This document shows, one piece after another, positions 16,396-25,093 of a stretch of 55,356 nt of DNA. How positions within the stretch are numbered: the first letter of the stretch is position 1; each line of letters opens with the position of its first letter. The position numbers and the translations under genes are program-made. A model generated the notes under the pieces. The model was not told the origin of the DNA and did not search any database. It saw only the letters and a list, made by a program, of their open reading frames with translations. Source of the stretch: Puniceibacterium antarcticum (GTDB taxonomy: Bacteria > Pseudomonadota > Alphaproteobacteria > Rhodobacterales > Rhodobacteraceae); assembly GCF_002760615.1 (NCBI RefSeq), contig NZ_AWWI01000111.1:1-55356 (forward strand), read 5' to 3'.

Positions 16396-18792
16396 ATGAA
16401 ATTCACCTTTTCCTGGCTCAAGGATCACCTCGACACCACCGCTCCGCTGGACGAGATCCTGGAGGCGCTGACCGACCTCGGGCTCGAGGTTGAAGGCGTT
16501 GAAAATCCACTGGAAAAGCTGTCTGGCTTTACCATCGGCAAGGTGCTTGAGGCCGAAAAGCACCCCGATGCGGACAAGCTCAAGGTCTGCAAGGTGGCGA
16601 TCGACGATGGCGAGACCCAGATCATCTGTGGTGCACCCAACGCCCGTGCCGGGATCACCGTGGTCGTGGCCAAGCCCGGCACCTATGTCCCTGGAATCGA
16701 TACCACAATCGGCGTGGGCAAGATCCGTGGCATCGACAGTTTCGGCATGATGTGCTCCATGCGCGAACTCGAACTGTCCGAAGAACATGACGGCATCATC
16801 GAACTCGTCTCCGGTGAGGTCGGGCAGAGCTTTGCCGACTGGCTGGGCCAGAACGAACCCGCCCGCGTCGATCCGGTGATTGAAATCGCCATCACCCCAA
16901 ACCGCCCCGACGCGCTCGGCGTGCGTGGCGTGGCGCGTGACTTGGCCGCGCGTGGCCTCGGCACGCTGAAACCCCGCGATGTCGTCCCTGTCGAGGGTAG
17001 CTTTCCCTGCCCCATCGGGGTGAGCATTGATGATGACACACTCGACGCCGCGCCGGTGTTTTATGGCCGCGTTATCAATGGTGTAACGAACGGACCCAGC
17101 CCGCAATGGCTGCAGGATTCCCTGCGCGCCATTGGCCTGCGCCCCATCTCCTTTCTGGTCGATGTCACCAACTTCTTCACTTATGACCGCAACCGCCCGC
17201 TGCATGTCTTCGACGCCGATTTGGTGGCCGGAAACCTGCGCGTGCACCGCGCCAAGGGGGGGGAGACTCTGCTGGCGCTGGATGACAAGACCTACACTCT
17301 CCAGCCCGATATGACGGTGATTTCCGACGACAACGGCATACAAAGCATTGCGGGCGTCATGGGTGGTCTCGACACAGGCGTGACCGAAGAGACGACAAAT
17401 GTCTTCATCGAAGCCGCCTATTTCGACACGGTCCGCACCGCCTACACGGGCCGCGCGCTCAAGATCAATTCCGACGCCCGCTATCGTTTTGAACGCGGCA
17501 TCGACCCGGCCTGGACTCCCACCGGTCTGGAACATGCGACCCGCATGATCCTCGACGTGGCTGGCGGCAAGGCGTCCGAGGTGGTCGTGGCCGGTGAAAT
17601 CCCCGACACGGACCGCGCCTATAAACTCGACCCGGCGCGCGTCATTTCCCTCGTCGGCATGGATATCCCCGAATCCGAACAGCGCCAGACACTTACCCGC
17701 CTCGGCTTTGTCCTTGACGGCGACATGGCGCAGGTTCCCAGCTGGCGCCCCGATGTGCTGGGAGAGGCCGATCTGGTCGAAGAAGTCGCGCGCATCGCCT
17801 CGCTCACCAAACTGCAGGGCAAGCCGCTGGCGCGCACACAGTCGGGCGTGCCGCAGCCGATCCTGTCGCCGCTGCAAAAGCGCGAACAGATCGGACGGCG
17901 CACCGCAGCGGCGTTGGGATACAACGAATGCGTGACCTACAGCTTCATCGACAAGGCGGCAGCGACCCTGTTCGGCGGCGGCGATGATGCGACCATGCTC
18001 GCCAACCCGATCAGCGCCGACCTCAGCCACCTGCGCCCCGATCTGCTGCCGGGTCTGCTGCGGGCAGCGGCACGCAATCAGGCGCGCGGTTTCCCGGATC
18101 AGGCGCTGTTCGAACTCGGTGCCACCTTCAGCGGGGGTGAGCCGGGCGAACAGCAGCTGCAGATCTCGGGCCTTCTGGTCGGTCGCACCGGGCCAAAGGA
18201 TGTGCACGGCACGGCACGCGGCGTCGATGTCTATGACGCCAAGGCCGATGCAGAGGCGGTTCTTGCCGCCATGGGCGCCCCTTCTAAAGTGCAGATCCTG
18301 CGCGGCGGCGACGTCTGGTGGCATCCGGGCCGTCATGGCCGCATCTGTCTGGGGCCGAAAAAGACCCTCGGCATCTTTGGCGAGGTGCACCCCAAGGTGT
18401 TGAAATCCTTGGATATCAAGGGACCTGCCGTCGCCTTCACCCTCTGGCCTGCCGAAATCCCGTTGCCGCGCAAGACGGGTGCAACCCGCCCGGCGCTGGT
18501 GGCGACCGATCTGCAGGCGGTCGAACGCGACTTTGCCTTTGTCGTCGATGCCGAGGTCGAGGCGCTGAGCCTCGTCAACGCCGCAGCCGGTGCCGACAAG
18601 GCCCTGATTGCCGAGGTGCGCGTTTTTGACGAATTCATCGGCGGCTCGCTGGGTGAGGGCAAAAAATCCATCGCCCTCACCGTGCGTCTGCAACCGACAG
18701 AGGCGACGCTGAAGGAAAAGGATATCGAGGCGATTTGTGCCAAGATCGTCGAAAAGGTCCAGGGCGCCACAGGCGGCACCCTGCGGGGATAG
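16396..18792 (+). CDS. pheT: Phenylalanyl-tRNA synthetase beta subunit
   Basis: This 798-residue subunit completes the PheRS tetramer. The N-terminus is 'MKFTFSWLKDHLD', followed by the EMAP/tRNA-binding domain (about residues 39-150, 'VCKVAIDDGETQIICGAPN'), the B3/B4 editing domain with 'ITPNRPDALGVRGVARDLA', the B5 domain, the catalytic-like core, and the C-terminal FDX-ACB domain ('VERDFAFVVDAEVEA'). The start at 16396 matches the family; 10 extra upstream codons in frame are unlikely to be translated. The upstream region carries the phased CCATACG repeats and several GTTAAC sites. The long minus-strand frame across it is a shadow. Confidence 0.98.
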   Translation: MKFTFSWLKDHLDTTAPLDEILEALTDLGLEVEGVENPLEKLSGFTIGKVLEAEKHPDADKLKVCKVAIDDGETQIICGAPNARAGITVVVAKPGTYVPGIDTTIGVGKIRGIDSFGMMCSMRELELSEEHDGIIELVSGEVGQSFADWLGQNEPARVDPVIEIAITPNRPDALGVRGVARDLAARGLGTLKPRDVVPVEGSFPCPIGVSIDDDTLDAAPVFYGRVINGVTNGPSPQWLQDSLRAIGLRPISFLVDVTNFFTYDRNRPLHVFDADLVAGNLRVHRAKGGETLLALDDKTYTLQPDMTVISDDNGIQSIAGVMGGLDTGVTEETTNVFIEAAYFDTVRTAYTGRALKINSDARYRFERGIDPAWTPTGLEHATRMILDVAGGKASEVVVAGEIPDTDRAYKLDPARVISLVGMDIPESEQRQTLTRLGFVLDGDMAQVPSWRPDVLGEADLVEEVARIASLTKLQGKPLARTQSGVPQPILSPLQKREQIGRRTAAALGYNECVTYSFIDKAAATLFGGGDDATMLANPISADLSHLRPDLLPGLLRAAARNQARGFPDQALFELGATFSGGEPGEQQLQISGLLVGRTGPKDVHGTARGVDVYDAKADAEAVLAAMGAPSKVQILRGGDVWWHPGRHGRICLGPKKTLGIFGEVHPKVLKSLDIKGPAVAFTLWPAEIPLPRKTGATRPALVATDLQAVERDFAFVVDAEVEALSLVNAAAGADKALIAEVRVFDEFIGGSLGEGKKSIALTVRLQPTEATLKEKDIEAICAKIVEKVQGATGGTLRG

Positions 18793-18824
18793 GTCACGAT
18801 GTGACCTGATCTGGGCGGCGTCAG

Positions 18825-18860
18825 CCCGTCACGCCCAAGGGATGCCTTTGGTGTGACGGG
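18825..18860 (+). terminator. Hairpin after pheT
   Basis: An imperfect 16-bp stem (18825-18840 with 18845-18860) has two mismatched positions and a 4-base loop. It lies 33 bases after the pheT stop. A smaller perfect palindrome, GGTCAC-GAT-GTGACC (18792-18806), abuts the stop codon. No strong T run follows. Confidence 0.5.
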
Positions 18861-19001
18861 CAAGCGCTTTCGGGCGCGCGCCGCGCTTTATTCCGGGCCG
18901 GAAGACACCCCGCGCGTCGCGGGCAAGTCCACCACAGACTTGCGCCCGAGAGATTAAGTCTTAGGTAACGCCTCAAGGAATATAGTCAGAGCGAGGCACT
19001 C

Positions 19002-19451
19002 ATGGGATTGAACGTTTATCTGTCCGGCGAAATCCACACCAACTGGCGCGATCAGATCATCGACGGCGCACAGGGTCTGGATGTCACCTTTTCCGGCCCG
19101 GTGACGGACCACGGTGCCTCAGACGATTGCGGTGTCAAAATTCTTGGGGAAGAGGCGAACAAATACTGGCACGACCACAAGGGCGCCATGTTGAACGCCA
19201 TCCGCACCCGAAAGGGTATCGCGGACTCTGATGTTGTCGTGGTGCGTTTTGGCGAACAGTACAAACAGTGGAACGCCGCCTTTGATGCGGGATACGCAGC
19301 CGCACTCGGGAAATCCCTGATCATCCTGCAACAGCCCGACCACGATCACGCCCTGAAAGAGGTCGACGCCGCTGCCCTTGCCGTGGCCCGCGACCCGGCT
19401 CAGGTGGTCGAGATCCTGCGCTATGTCCTCACCGGCACACTTCCGGGCTAA
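19002..19451 (+). CDS. ytoQ: YtoQ family protein
   Basis: This 149-residue protein matches the YtoQ family, relatives of the nucleoside 2-deoxyribosyltransferase fold. It opens with 'NVYLSGEIHTNWRDQI' and contains 'FSGPVTDHGASDDCG', 'DSDVVVVRFGEQYKQWNAAFDAGYA' and 'KSLIILQQPDHDHALKEVDA', all typical. It is cytoplasmic with no signal peptide. The substrate and role are unknown. It stands alone between pheT and mscL. Confidence 0.88.
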   Translation: MGLNVYLSGEIHTNWRDQIIDGAQGLDVTFSGPVTDHGASDDCGVKILGEEANKYWHDHKGAMLNAIRTRKGIADSDVVVVRFGEQYKQWNAAFDAGYAAALGKSLIILQQPDHDHALKEVDAAALAVARDPAQVVEILRYVLTGTLPG

Positions 19452-19588
19452 GCGGAACAGTCTGCCGTGACGTCAGAGACACGCCGCGCAGGGCTCGGAA
19501 CAAAGAGGGTGCAACTGATCGCGGTGCCTGGTTATAGACTCGCAGAACGGGCAGGGGTCCTGTCCTGCAAACTCTATGAGGCACCGTT

Positions 19589-20011
19589 ATGATTCAGGAA
19601 TTCAAGGACTTCATCGCCAAGGGCAATGTCATGGACATGGCCGTCGGCATCATTGTCGGCGCGGCCTTCACCGCCATCGTGACCTCGCTTGTCGGGGATA
19701 TCATCAACCCGGTCATTGCGCTGTTCACCGGCGGCATCGACTTTTCCGGCTGGTTCTACGCGCTGGACGGCGAAAAATACGTCTCCCTCACGGTGGCCAA
19801 GGATGCCGGTGCGCCGGTTTTTGCTGTGGGCAAGTTCCTCATGGCCGTGATCAATTTCCTGATCATCGCCTTTGTCGTCTTCATGCTGGTCAAGATGGTG
19901 AACCGGGTGAAATCCGTCGCCGACAGACCGGATGATATCGCTCCACAGGTCAAGACCGGGCCATCCCAACTGGATGTCCTGCTGGAAATCCGCGACCTTC
20001 TGCGCAAGTAA
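19589..20011 (+). CDS. mscL: Large-conductance mechanosensitive channel
   Basis: This 140-residue inner-membrane protein forms a homopentamer that opens under membrane tension to release solutes during osmotic downshock. It shows the N-terminal amphipathic helix and TM1 ('[27 protein letters not shown]' region), a periplasmic loop, TM2 ('[19 protein letters not shown]' region) and the C-terminal cytoplasmic helix ('[10 protein letters not shown]'). Length is standard. A bidirectional terminator separates it from the convergent ald gene. Confidence 0.97.
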   Translation: MIQEFKDFIAKGNVMDMAVGIIVGAAFTAIVTSLVGDIINPVIALFTGGIDFSGWFYALDGEKYVSLTVAKDAGAPVFAVGKFLMAVINFLIIAFVVFMLVKMVNRVKSVADRPDDIAPQVKTGPSQLDVLLEIRDLLRK

Positions 20012-20032
20012 GGGGTTCTGCTGAAACGCAAA

Positions 20033-20054
20033 AGGCCGGGGAACGCCCCGGCCT
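20033..20054. terminator. Bidirectional terminator between mscL and ald
   Basis: A perfect 9-bp GC stem (20033-20041 with 20046-20054) has a 4-base loop and lies between converging genes. The plus side is followed by GTCTGCTTTT and the minus side by TTTGCG. Confidence 0.8.
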
Positions 20055-20068
20055 GTCTGCTTTTCGGC

Positions 20069-21187
20069 TCAGCCCTTCAGCGCCAGCTGGGGTGACGTGA
20101 CATCGATCCCCAGCGCCTTGCCCACTGCATAATAGGTCAGCTTGCCGGCATGGACGTTCAGCCCGTTCAGCAGGTGCGGATCGTCGGTGCAAGCTTGCCG
20201 CCAGCCCTTGTCGGCCAGCGCCAGCATGAACGGCATTGTCGCATTCCCCAGCGCGATGGTCGATGTCCGCGCAACGGCACCGGGCATGTTCGCCACGCAA
20301 TAATGCATGATCCCGTCCACGTCATAGATTGGGTCCTGATGGGTGGTGGCATGCGATGTCTCGAAACATCCGCCCTGATCAATCGCCACATCGACGATCA
20401 CCGCACCGGGCTTCATCGTGGACAGCTGCGCGCGGCTCACCAGCTTGGGCGCAGCGGCTCCGGGGATCAGCACGGCACCAATCACCATATCCGCCTCGGC
20501 CACCAGCTCGGCGGTGGTCGCCGCACTGGCATAGGCAGTCTTGAACGTGCCGCCAAAGACATCGTCCAGATAGCGCATCCGCATCAGCGACCGGTCCAGC
20601 ACGGCAACATTGGCGCCCATGCCCGCCGCAACCCGCGCCGCATGGGTTCCGACAACCCCGCCGCCGATCACCACGACCCGCGCCGGAAACACCCCCGGCA
20701 CGCCGCCCATCAACACACCGCGCCCGCCATTGGCCTTTTGCAGTGTCCAGGCCCCCACCTGCGGCGCGAGCTTGCCCGCAACTTCTGACATCGGCGCCAG
20801 CAGGGGCAGACCGCCGCGATCATCCGTCACCGTCTCATAGGCGATGCAGGTCGCACCCGACGCCAGCAGATCGCGGGTCTGCTCTGGGTCCGGTGCCAGA
20901 TGCAGATAGGTGAACAACACCTGCCCCTCACGCAGCATCTTGCGCTCACCGGCCTGCGGTTCCTTGACCTTGACGATCATGTCCGCCGTGGCGAACACCT
21001 CCTCGGCGGTGTCGATCATCCGTGCGCCTGCGGTGATGTAATCCGCATCCTCGAATCCCGCGCCGCGCCCGGCCCCGGATTGGATCAGGACCTCGTGCCC
21101 ATGGGCGACCGCCTCATGTGCCGCGTTCGGGGTGATCCCGACACGGAATTCCTGTGGCTTGATTTCTGTGGGGCATCCGATTTTCAT
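20069..21187 (-). CDS. ald: Alanine dehydrogenase
   Basis: This 372-residue enzyme reversibly deaminates L-alanine to pyruvate with NAD. Seen are the N-terminal substrate segment ('PTEIKPQEFRVGITPNAA'), the lysine region ('VKVKEPQ'), 'FTYLHLA' with the conserved His, the Rossmann glycine motif ('VIGGGVVGTHAA') and 'IVDVAIDQGGCFETS'. It is divergent from an Lrp/AsnC-type regulator, the common AldR-ald arrangement, so it is probably induced by alanine through that protein. Confidence 0.97.
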   Translation of the reverse strand: MKIGCPTEIKPQEFRVGITPNAAHEAVAHGHEVLIQSGAGRGAGFEDADYITAGARMIDTAEEVFATADMIVKVKEPQAGERKMLREGQVLFTYLHLAPDPEQTRDLLASGATCIAYETVTDDRGGLPLLAPMSEVAGKLAPQVGAWTLQKANGGRGVLMGGVPGVFPARVVVIGGGVVGTHAARVAAGMGANVAVLDRSLMRMRYLDDVFGGTFKTAYASAATTAELVAEADMVIGAVLIPGAAAPKLVSRAQLSTMKPGAVIVDVAIDQGGCFETSHATTHQDPIYDVDGIMHYCVANMPGAVARTSTIALGNATMPFMLALADKGWRQACTDDPHLLNGLNVHAGKLTYYAVGKALGIDVTSPQLALKG

Positions 21188-21323
21188 GGCTCTCTCCCTT
21201 GCGCCTGTGTCGCGACCCTGCGCTTATCGCCTTGCAATTACTGGTCGGATTTGATGCGGTGATAGCGGAAACACGCGAAGGATCTTCGGCCATGCCTGCC
21301 TTTTTCGAAAGGAACTACCCCGT

Positions 21324-21782
21324 TTGACTCTGGACGACACAGACCGCCGCATCCTGCGCGCCCTGCAGCGCAGCGGGCGCATGTCCAACGCTGATCTTGC
21401 CGAAACTGTCCACCTTTCAGCCTCGGCCTGCCATCGGCGGGTGCAGCGGCTTGAGGAAGACGGCTATATCCGCGACTACGTGGCGCTTCTTGATGAACGC
21501 AAGCTTGGCCTGCCCACCACGGTCTATGTGGAGATCAAGCTCAGCGCACAGGCGGACGACGTGCTTGAGGCGTTCGAAAAGGCTGTGGCGCGGGTGCCGG
21601 ATGTGCTGGAATGTCACCTTATGGCGGGGGCGGCGGATTACATCCTCAAGATCGTGGCCGAGGATACCGATGATTTCGCCCGCATCCACCGCCAGTACCT
21701 GACCCGTCTGCCGGGGGTGGCGCAGATGCAGTCGAGCTTTTCGCTGCGCACCGTGTTTCGGACGACAGCACTGCCAGTCTGA
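21324..21782 (+). CDS. Lrp/AsnC family regulator, probable regulator of ald
   Basis: This 152-residue protein has an N-terminal winged helix-turn-helix ('DRRILRALQRSGRMSNADLAE', 'SASACHRRVQRLEEDGYI') and a C-terminal RAM ligand-binding domain ('VLECHLMAGAADYILKIVAED'). The frame starts at TTG (21324) with AAAGGA upstream. It is divergent from ald across 136 bases, so it most likely senses alanine or another amino acid and activates ald. The target is inferred from position only. Confidence 0.92.
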   Translation: MTLDDTDRRILRALQRSGRMSNADLAETVHLSASACHRRVQRLEEDGYIRDYVALLDERKLGLPTTVYVEIKLSAQADDVLEAFEKAVARVPDVLECHLMAGAADYILKIVAEDTDDFARIHRQYLTRLPGVAQMQSSFSLRTVFRTTALPV

Positions 21783-21795
21783 CCAGGCGCTATCC

Positions 21796-21842
21796 CAAAC
21801 TTTTTATAAAAAAGTTTGCCAAAAATCTTTCCAAGATTTTTG
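21796..21842. terminator. Twin AT-rich hairpins, likely bidirectional terminator
   Basis: Two perfect 10-bp palindromes stand one base apart: CAAACTTTTT-ATA-AAAAAGTTTG (21796-21818) and CAAAAATCTT-TCC-AAGATTTTTG (21820-21842). They lie 14 bases after the regulator stop, between converging genes. Each arm is T- or A-rich, so both strands could terminate. The AT content contrasts with the rest of the window. Confidence 0.75.
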
Positions 21843-21877
21843 CAGCGAGCCCATGAAGCGCTGCGCAGGAAACGAAA

Positions 21878-21904
21878 AACCCCCGAAGCCAGAGCTCGGG
21901 GGTT
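21878..21904 (-). terminator. Terminator of rpsU
   Basis: A 9-bp stem (21878-21886 with 21896-21904) lies 33 bases after the rpsU stop. On the minus strand it is followed by a short T run (GGGGGTTTTTCG). Confidence 0.85.
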
Positions 21905-21937
21905 ATCAAATTGTTTATTTAGCGTGGAAAACAGCTC

Positions 21938-22144
21938 TCAGAGCATACCTTCGCGTTGCGCCTTTTTGCGTGCCAGCTTGCGGGCACGGCGGATCGCTTC
22001 GGCTTGCTGTCGCGCTTTCTTTTCGGACGGTTTCTCGAAATGCTGCTTGAGCTTCATTTCACGGAACACGCCTTCGCGCTGGAGCTTTTTCTTCAGAGCC
22101 CGAAGGGCCTGATCGACATTGTTGTCGCGAACACTAACCTGCAT
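21938..22144 (-). CDS. rpsU: 30S ribosomal protein S21
   Basis: This 68-residue basic protein binds the small ribosomal subunit and helps mRNA engagement. '[33 protein letters not shown]' is diagnostic, followed by the lysine/arginine-rich helix. It is monocistronic with its own terminator and is divergent from the COQ9-family gene. Confidence 0.97.
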   Translation of the reverse strand: MQVSVRDNNVDQALRALKKKLQREGVFREMKLKQHFEKPSEKKARQQAEAIRRARKLARKKAQREGML

Positions 22145-22317
22145 GTGGTTTTCACCACCTTTCTGGTTGGAGTTGCAAGGATTTGCAGGAACGGAGCGTT
22201 TAACAAGGCTTCTGCCATTTGTCTACACGCGAAAGCCGCCTCCTGCGGGCATCTGTCTCTGGTCAAATCCCGCAAAACGCTTAGGTTCAGATAAAATCCT
22301 CAACGGAAGGGACAATC

Positions 22318-23010
22318 ATGACACCCGAGTATGATCCGACCGAAACCGCCTTGCTAGAGGCGGCTCTGCTGAACGTACCTTTTGACGGCTGGTCCGAAGA
22401 CACTTTCAAGGCTGCAGTCTCCGAGTCCGGTATCGAGCCGGTTGTTGCGCGGGCACTGTTTCCCCGTGGTGCGCTGGATCTGGCCATTTCCTTTCATCGG
22501 CGCGGCGATGATGAGATGGTCCGCCGTCTTGAAGCGACCGACCTCAGCGGCATGAAATTCCGCGACAAAGCCACGCTTGCGGTCCGCCTGCGGCTTGAGG
22601 CGGTCGAGGATCGCGAGGCAGTGCGCCGCGGCACGACGCTCTTTGCGCTGCCGATGCATGCGGCGGATGGCGCAAAGCTGATCTGGGGCACGGCAGACCG
22701 TATCTGGACGGCGCTGGGGGATACGTCGGACGATATCAACTGGTACACCAAGCGCGCGACGCTCAGCGGTGTCTACTCCTCGACCGTGTTGTATTGGCTG
22801 GGCGACGATTCTCTGGAAAATCAGGCGACCTGGGCGTTTCTGGACCGCCGCATCGGGGATGTGATGCAGATCGAGAAGGTCAAGGCGCAACTGCGCGGCA
22901 ATCCTTTGCTTGGCAGGGTTTTCGCCGGACCCGCCTGGGTGCTAAGCAAGGTCAAGGCGCCCGCAGGGGCGCGTGATGATCTGCCGGGCCGGCAGGCGAC
23001 ACCGTCCTGA
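22318..23010 (+). CDS. COQ9 family ubiquinone-biosynthesis protein
   Basis: This 230-residue protein resembles COQ9, a lipid-binding helper of the hydroxylation steps of ubiquinone synthesis. The N-terminal TetR-like helical part ('ALLNVPFDGWSEDTFKAAV', 'VARALFPRGALDLAISF') is followed by the COQ9 domain ('FRDKATLAVRLRLEAVEDREAVRRG', 'DRIWTALGDTSDDINWYTKRATLSGVYSSTVLYWLGD'). A GGAAGGGA site precedes the ATG. It is divergent from rpsU and followed after 35 bases by a quinone oxidoreductase gene, so the two may be co-transcribed. Confidence 0.92.
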   Translation: MTPEYDPTETALLEAALLNVPFDGWSEDTFKAAVSESGIEPVVARALFPRGALDLAISFHRRGDDEMVRRLEATDLSGMKFRDKATLAVRLRLEAVEDREAVRRGTTLFALPMHAADGAKLIWGTADRIWTALGDTSDDINWYTKRATLSGVYSSTVLYWLGDDSLENQATWAFLDRRIGDVMQIEKVKAQLRGNPLLGRVFAGPAWVLSKVKAPAGARDDLPGRQATPS

Positions 23011-23045
23011 GGGCCCGCAGACGCCAAGCAAGAAGGACCTGATAC

Positions 23046-24029
23046 ATGACCCAGACAATGCGCGCCGTAGAGATCACCGAACCCGGTGGTCCGGACGTCC
23101 TCAAGATTGCAGAGCGCGCCGTGCCCCAGCCCGGCCCCGGGCAGGTCCTGCTGAAGGTGGCTTATGCAGGCGTCAACCGCCCCGATGCGCTGCAACGCGC
23201 CGGGGCCTATGCCCCGCCTCCGGGCGCCAGCGATCTTCCGGGGCTCGAAGCCTCGGGAGAAGTCGCGGCCTTGGGTGAGGGTGTCACCGATCTGCACGTC
23301 GGTGATCAGGTCTGCGCCCTGCTGCCCGGTGGCGGCTACGCCGAATATGTTGTCACCCCGGCCGTCCATTGTCTGCCCGTCCCCGAGGGGCTGGATCTGA
23401 AACAGGCCGCCTGCCTGCCTGAAACCTATTTCACCGTCTGGACAAACGTCTTCCTGCGCGGGGGCCTGCAGGCCGGCGAACGCTTTCTGGTGCACGGCGG
23501 GTCCAGCGGCATCGGCACGACGGCAATCCAGCTTGCGCATCACTTTGGCGCGCGGGTCTTTGCCACCGCGGGGTCTGCGGACAAATGCAAGGTCTGCATG
23601 GATCTTGGCGCCGAAAAGGCGATCAACTACCGTGACGAGGATTTTGTCGAATTGCTGCGGGCCGAAGGTGGTGCAAACCTGATCCTCGACATGGTGGGCG
23701 GGGATTACCTGCCGCGCAACGTCAATGCGCTGGCAGATGACGGGCGACTGGTGCAGATCGCCTTTCTGCAGGGACCGAAGGTCGAGCTTAACTTTGCCCA
23801 GGTGATGATGCGCCGCCTGACGATCACCGGCAGCACCCTGCGCCCGCAAAGCGATCTGGCCAAGGCGCGCATCGCCTCTGATCTGCGCGCCCGTGTCTGG
23901 CCGCTGCTTGCGGCGGGGCGGATCGCACCGGTGATGGATTCCGAATATCCGCTGGAAAAGGCGTCAGAGGCGCATGCACGCATGGAAACCTCCGGCCATA
24001 TCGGCAAGATTGTCCTCAAGGTTTCCTGA
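23046..24029 (+). CDS. NAD(P)H-quinone oxidoreductase (PIG3-like)
   Basis: This 327-residue member of the medium-chain dehydrogenase/reductase superfamily lacks the zinc-site cysteines, as quinone oxidoreductases do. It has 'GVNRPDALQRAGAYAPPPGASDLPGLEASG' at the N-terminus, the nucleotide-binding motif 'VHGGSSGIGTTAIQLA' and 'FATAGSADKCKVC'. The pattern fits the PIG3 subgroup, which reduces quinones with NADPH. It follows the COQ9-like gene by 35 bases. A paralogue of equal length lies 1 kb downstream. Confidence 0.92.
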   Translation: MTQTMRAVEITEPGGPDVLKIAERAVPQPGPGQVLLKVAYAGVNRPDALQRAGAYAPPPGASDLPGLEASGEVAALGEGVTDLHVGDQVCALLPGGGYAEYVVTPAVHCLPVPEGLDLKQAACLPETYFTVWTNVFLRGGLQAGERFLVHGGSSGIGTTAIQLAHHFGARVFATAGSADKCKVCMDLGAEKAINYRDEDFVELLRAEGGANLILDMVGGDYLPRNVNALADDGRLVQIAFLQGPKVELNFAQVMMRRLTITGSTLRPQSDLAKARIASDLRARVWPLLAAGRIAPVMDSEYPLEKASEAHARMETSGHIGKIVLKVS

Positions 24030-24040
24030 ACCCGACCTTC

Positions 24041-24073
24041 CTGCGCCCGACCACCCAGGTTGGTCGGGCGCAG
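24041..24073. terminator. Hairpin between converging genes
   Basis: A perfect 13-bp GC-rich stem (24041-24053 with 24061-24073) with a 7-base loop lies right after the oxidoreductase stop and before the 3' end of the DUF2189 gene. There is no T run, but position and strength support a bidirectional terminator. Confidence 0.65.
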
Positions 24074-24099
24074 TCTAGTGCTGCGCAGCAGATCTGGTT

Positions 24100-24900
24100 T
24101 CAGCCCACCGCACGCCGATAGAGATGCCATGTGGCATGGCCCAGCACCGGCAGCACGATGATCAGCCCCAGTAGAAGCGGCACCGCGCCCAGCACCAGAC
24201 CCGTTGCAACCACAGCGCCCCATGTCAGCACCACACGCGGGTTGCGGCGCAGCACCTCGACAGAGGTGGCGATGGCCACGGGCACGCCCACATGCCGGTC
24301 CAGCAGCATCGGAAACGACACCACCGAAATCGCCAGTGCGATCACGGCAAAGCCGAACCCGACGCCGCAGCCAAGCAGGATCATCGCCCAGCCGCCGGGT
24401 GTGGTCAGCACCTGTTCGGCAAAGGCCGACAGGCTGACCGGCACACCGTCACCCAGCGTGACTTTGTGAATGCCTGCAGCGACCAGCATCCAGGTCACGA
24501 ACAGCGCGGTAAGGTAGAATGCCATAACCAGAACGGCGCCGTGTTCGCGTCTGCGGCTGATCTCGTACAGGCCCACCGCCGCAACCGGCCCCAGCAAGGC
24601 AAAACCCGCAAGCAATGGGAACAGCAGCGGCAGCATCGACATCTGAAGGCCGATGCCCACCAGCAGCAGCCCAACCACTGGATAGATCATCACGATGAAC
24701 ATCACATCGCTGCGCGACGCGGTGAAATCCGCCCAGCCCTCGGCCAGGGCATCGCGGATATCGCTCATGTCCAGCCTGCGCACGTAAGGTGCGGTGGAAC
24801 CGTCATTGCCAAGCTCACGGGCCGAAGCGGCCAGATGGCTGCCCGACCGCCCAAGCGCCTGAGCCGTCCACGATAGGGGATTTCCGATTGTCTGGGGCAC
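24100..24900 (-). CDS. DUF2189 family membrane protein
   Basis: This protein of about 266 residues has an N-terminal soluble stretch with 'VRRLDMSDIRDALAEGWADFTASRSDVMF' and then about six hydrophobic segments, the DUF2189 layout. The GTG start at 24900 is preceded by AAAGGAG with 7-base spacing; the longer ATG frame at 24957 is less likely. It is an inner-membrane protein of unknown function. Relatives are common near cytochrome oxidase or other respiratory genes, but here the neighbours are quinone oxidoreductases. Confidence 0.88.
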   Translation of the reverse strand: MPQTIGNPLSWTAQALGRSGSHLAASARELGNDGSTAPYVRRLDMSDIRDALAEGWADFTASRSDVMFIVMIYPVVGLLLVGIGLQMSMLPLLFPLLAGFALLGPVAAVGLYEISRRREHGAVLVMAFYLTALFVTWMLVAAGIHKVTLGDGVPVSLSAFAEQVLTTPGGWAMILLGCGVGFGFAVIALAISVVSFPMLLDRHVGVPVAIATSVEVLRRNPRVVLTWGAVVATGLVLGAVPLLLGLIIVLPVLGHATWHLYRRAVG

Positions 24901-25093
24901 AGTCAAACTCCTTTCGCTACGCGGCGAGCGTGGTTTGCGGTTCCGACCCTGCCGCATTGATGGTCAGACCGATCAGCAGCACCTATGTACGTAGGATAAC
25001 ACGGAATCACGTTAACGTTTATCACGGTTTGCAGAGCGGGCCCGCCAGCCCTGCAGACAGAATAAACCGCAGCGCCCAAGGGGAGAGAACCAC

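Noticed and set aside
16357-18693. 778-codon minus-strand open frame
   Set aside because: It is exactly antisense to pheT, whose product is unambiguous.
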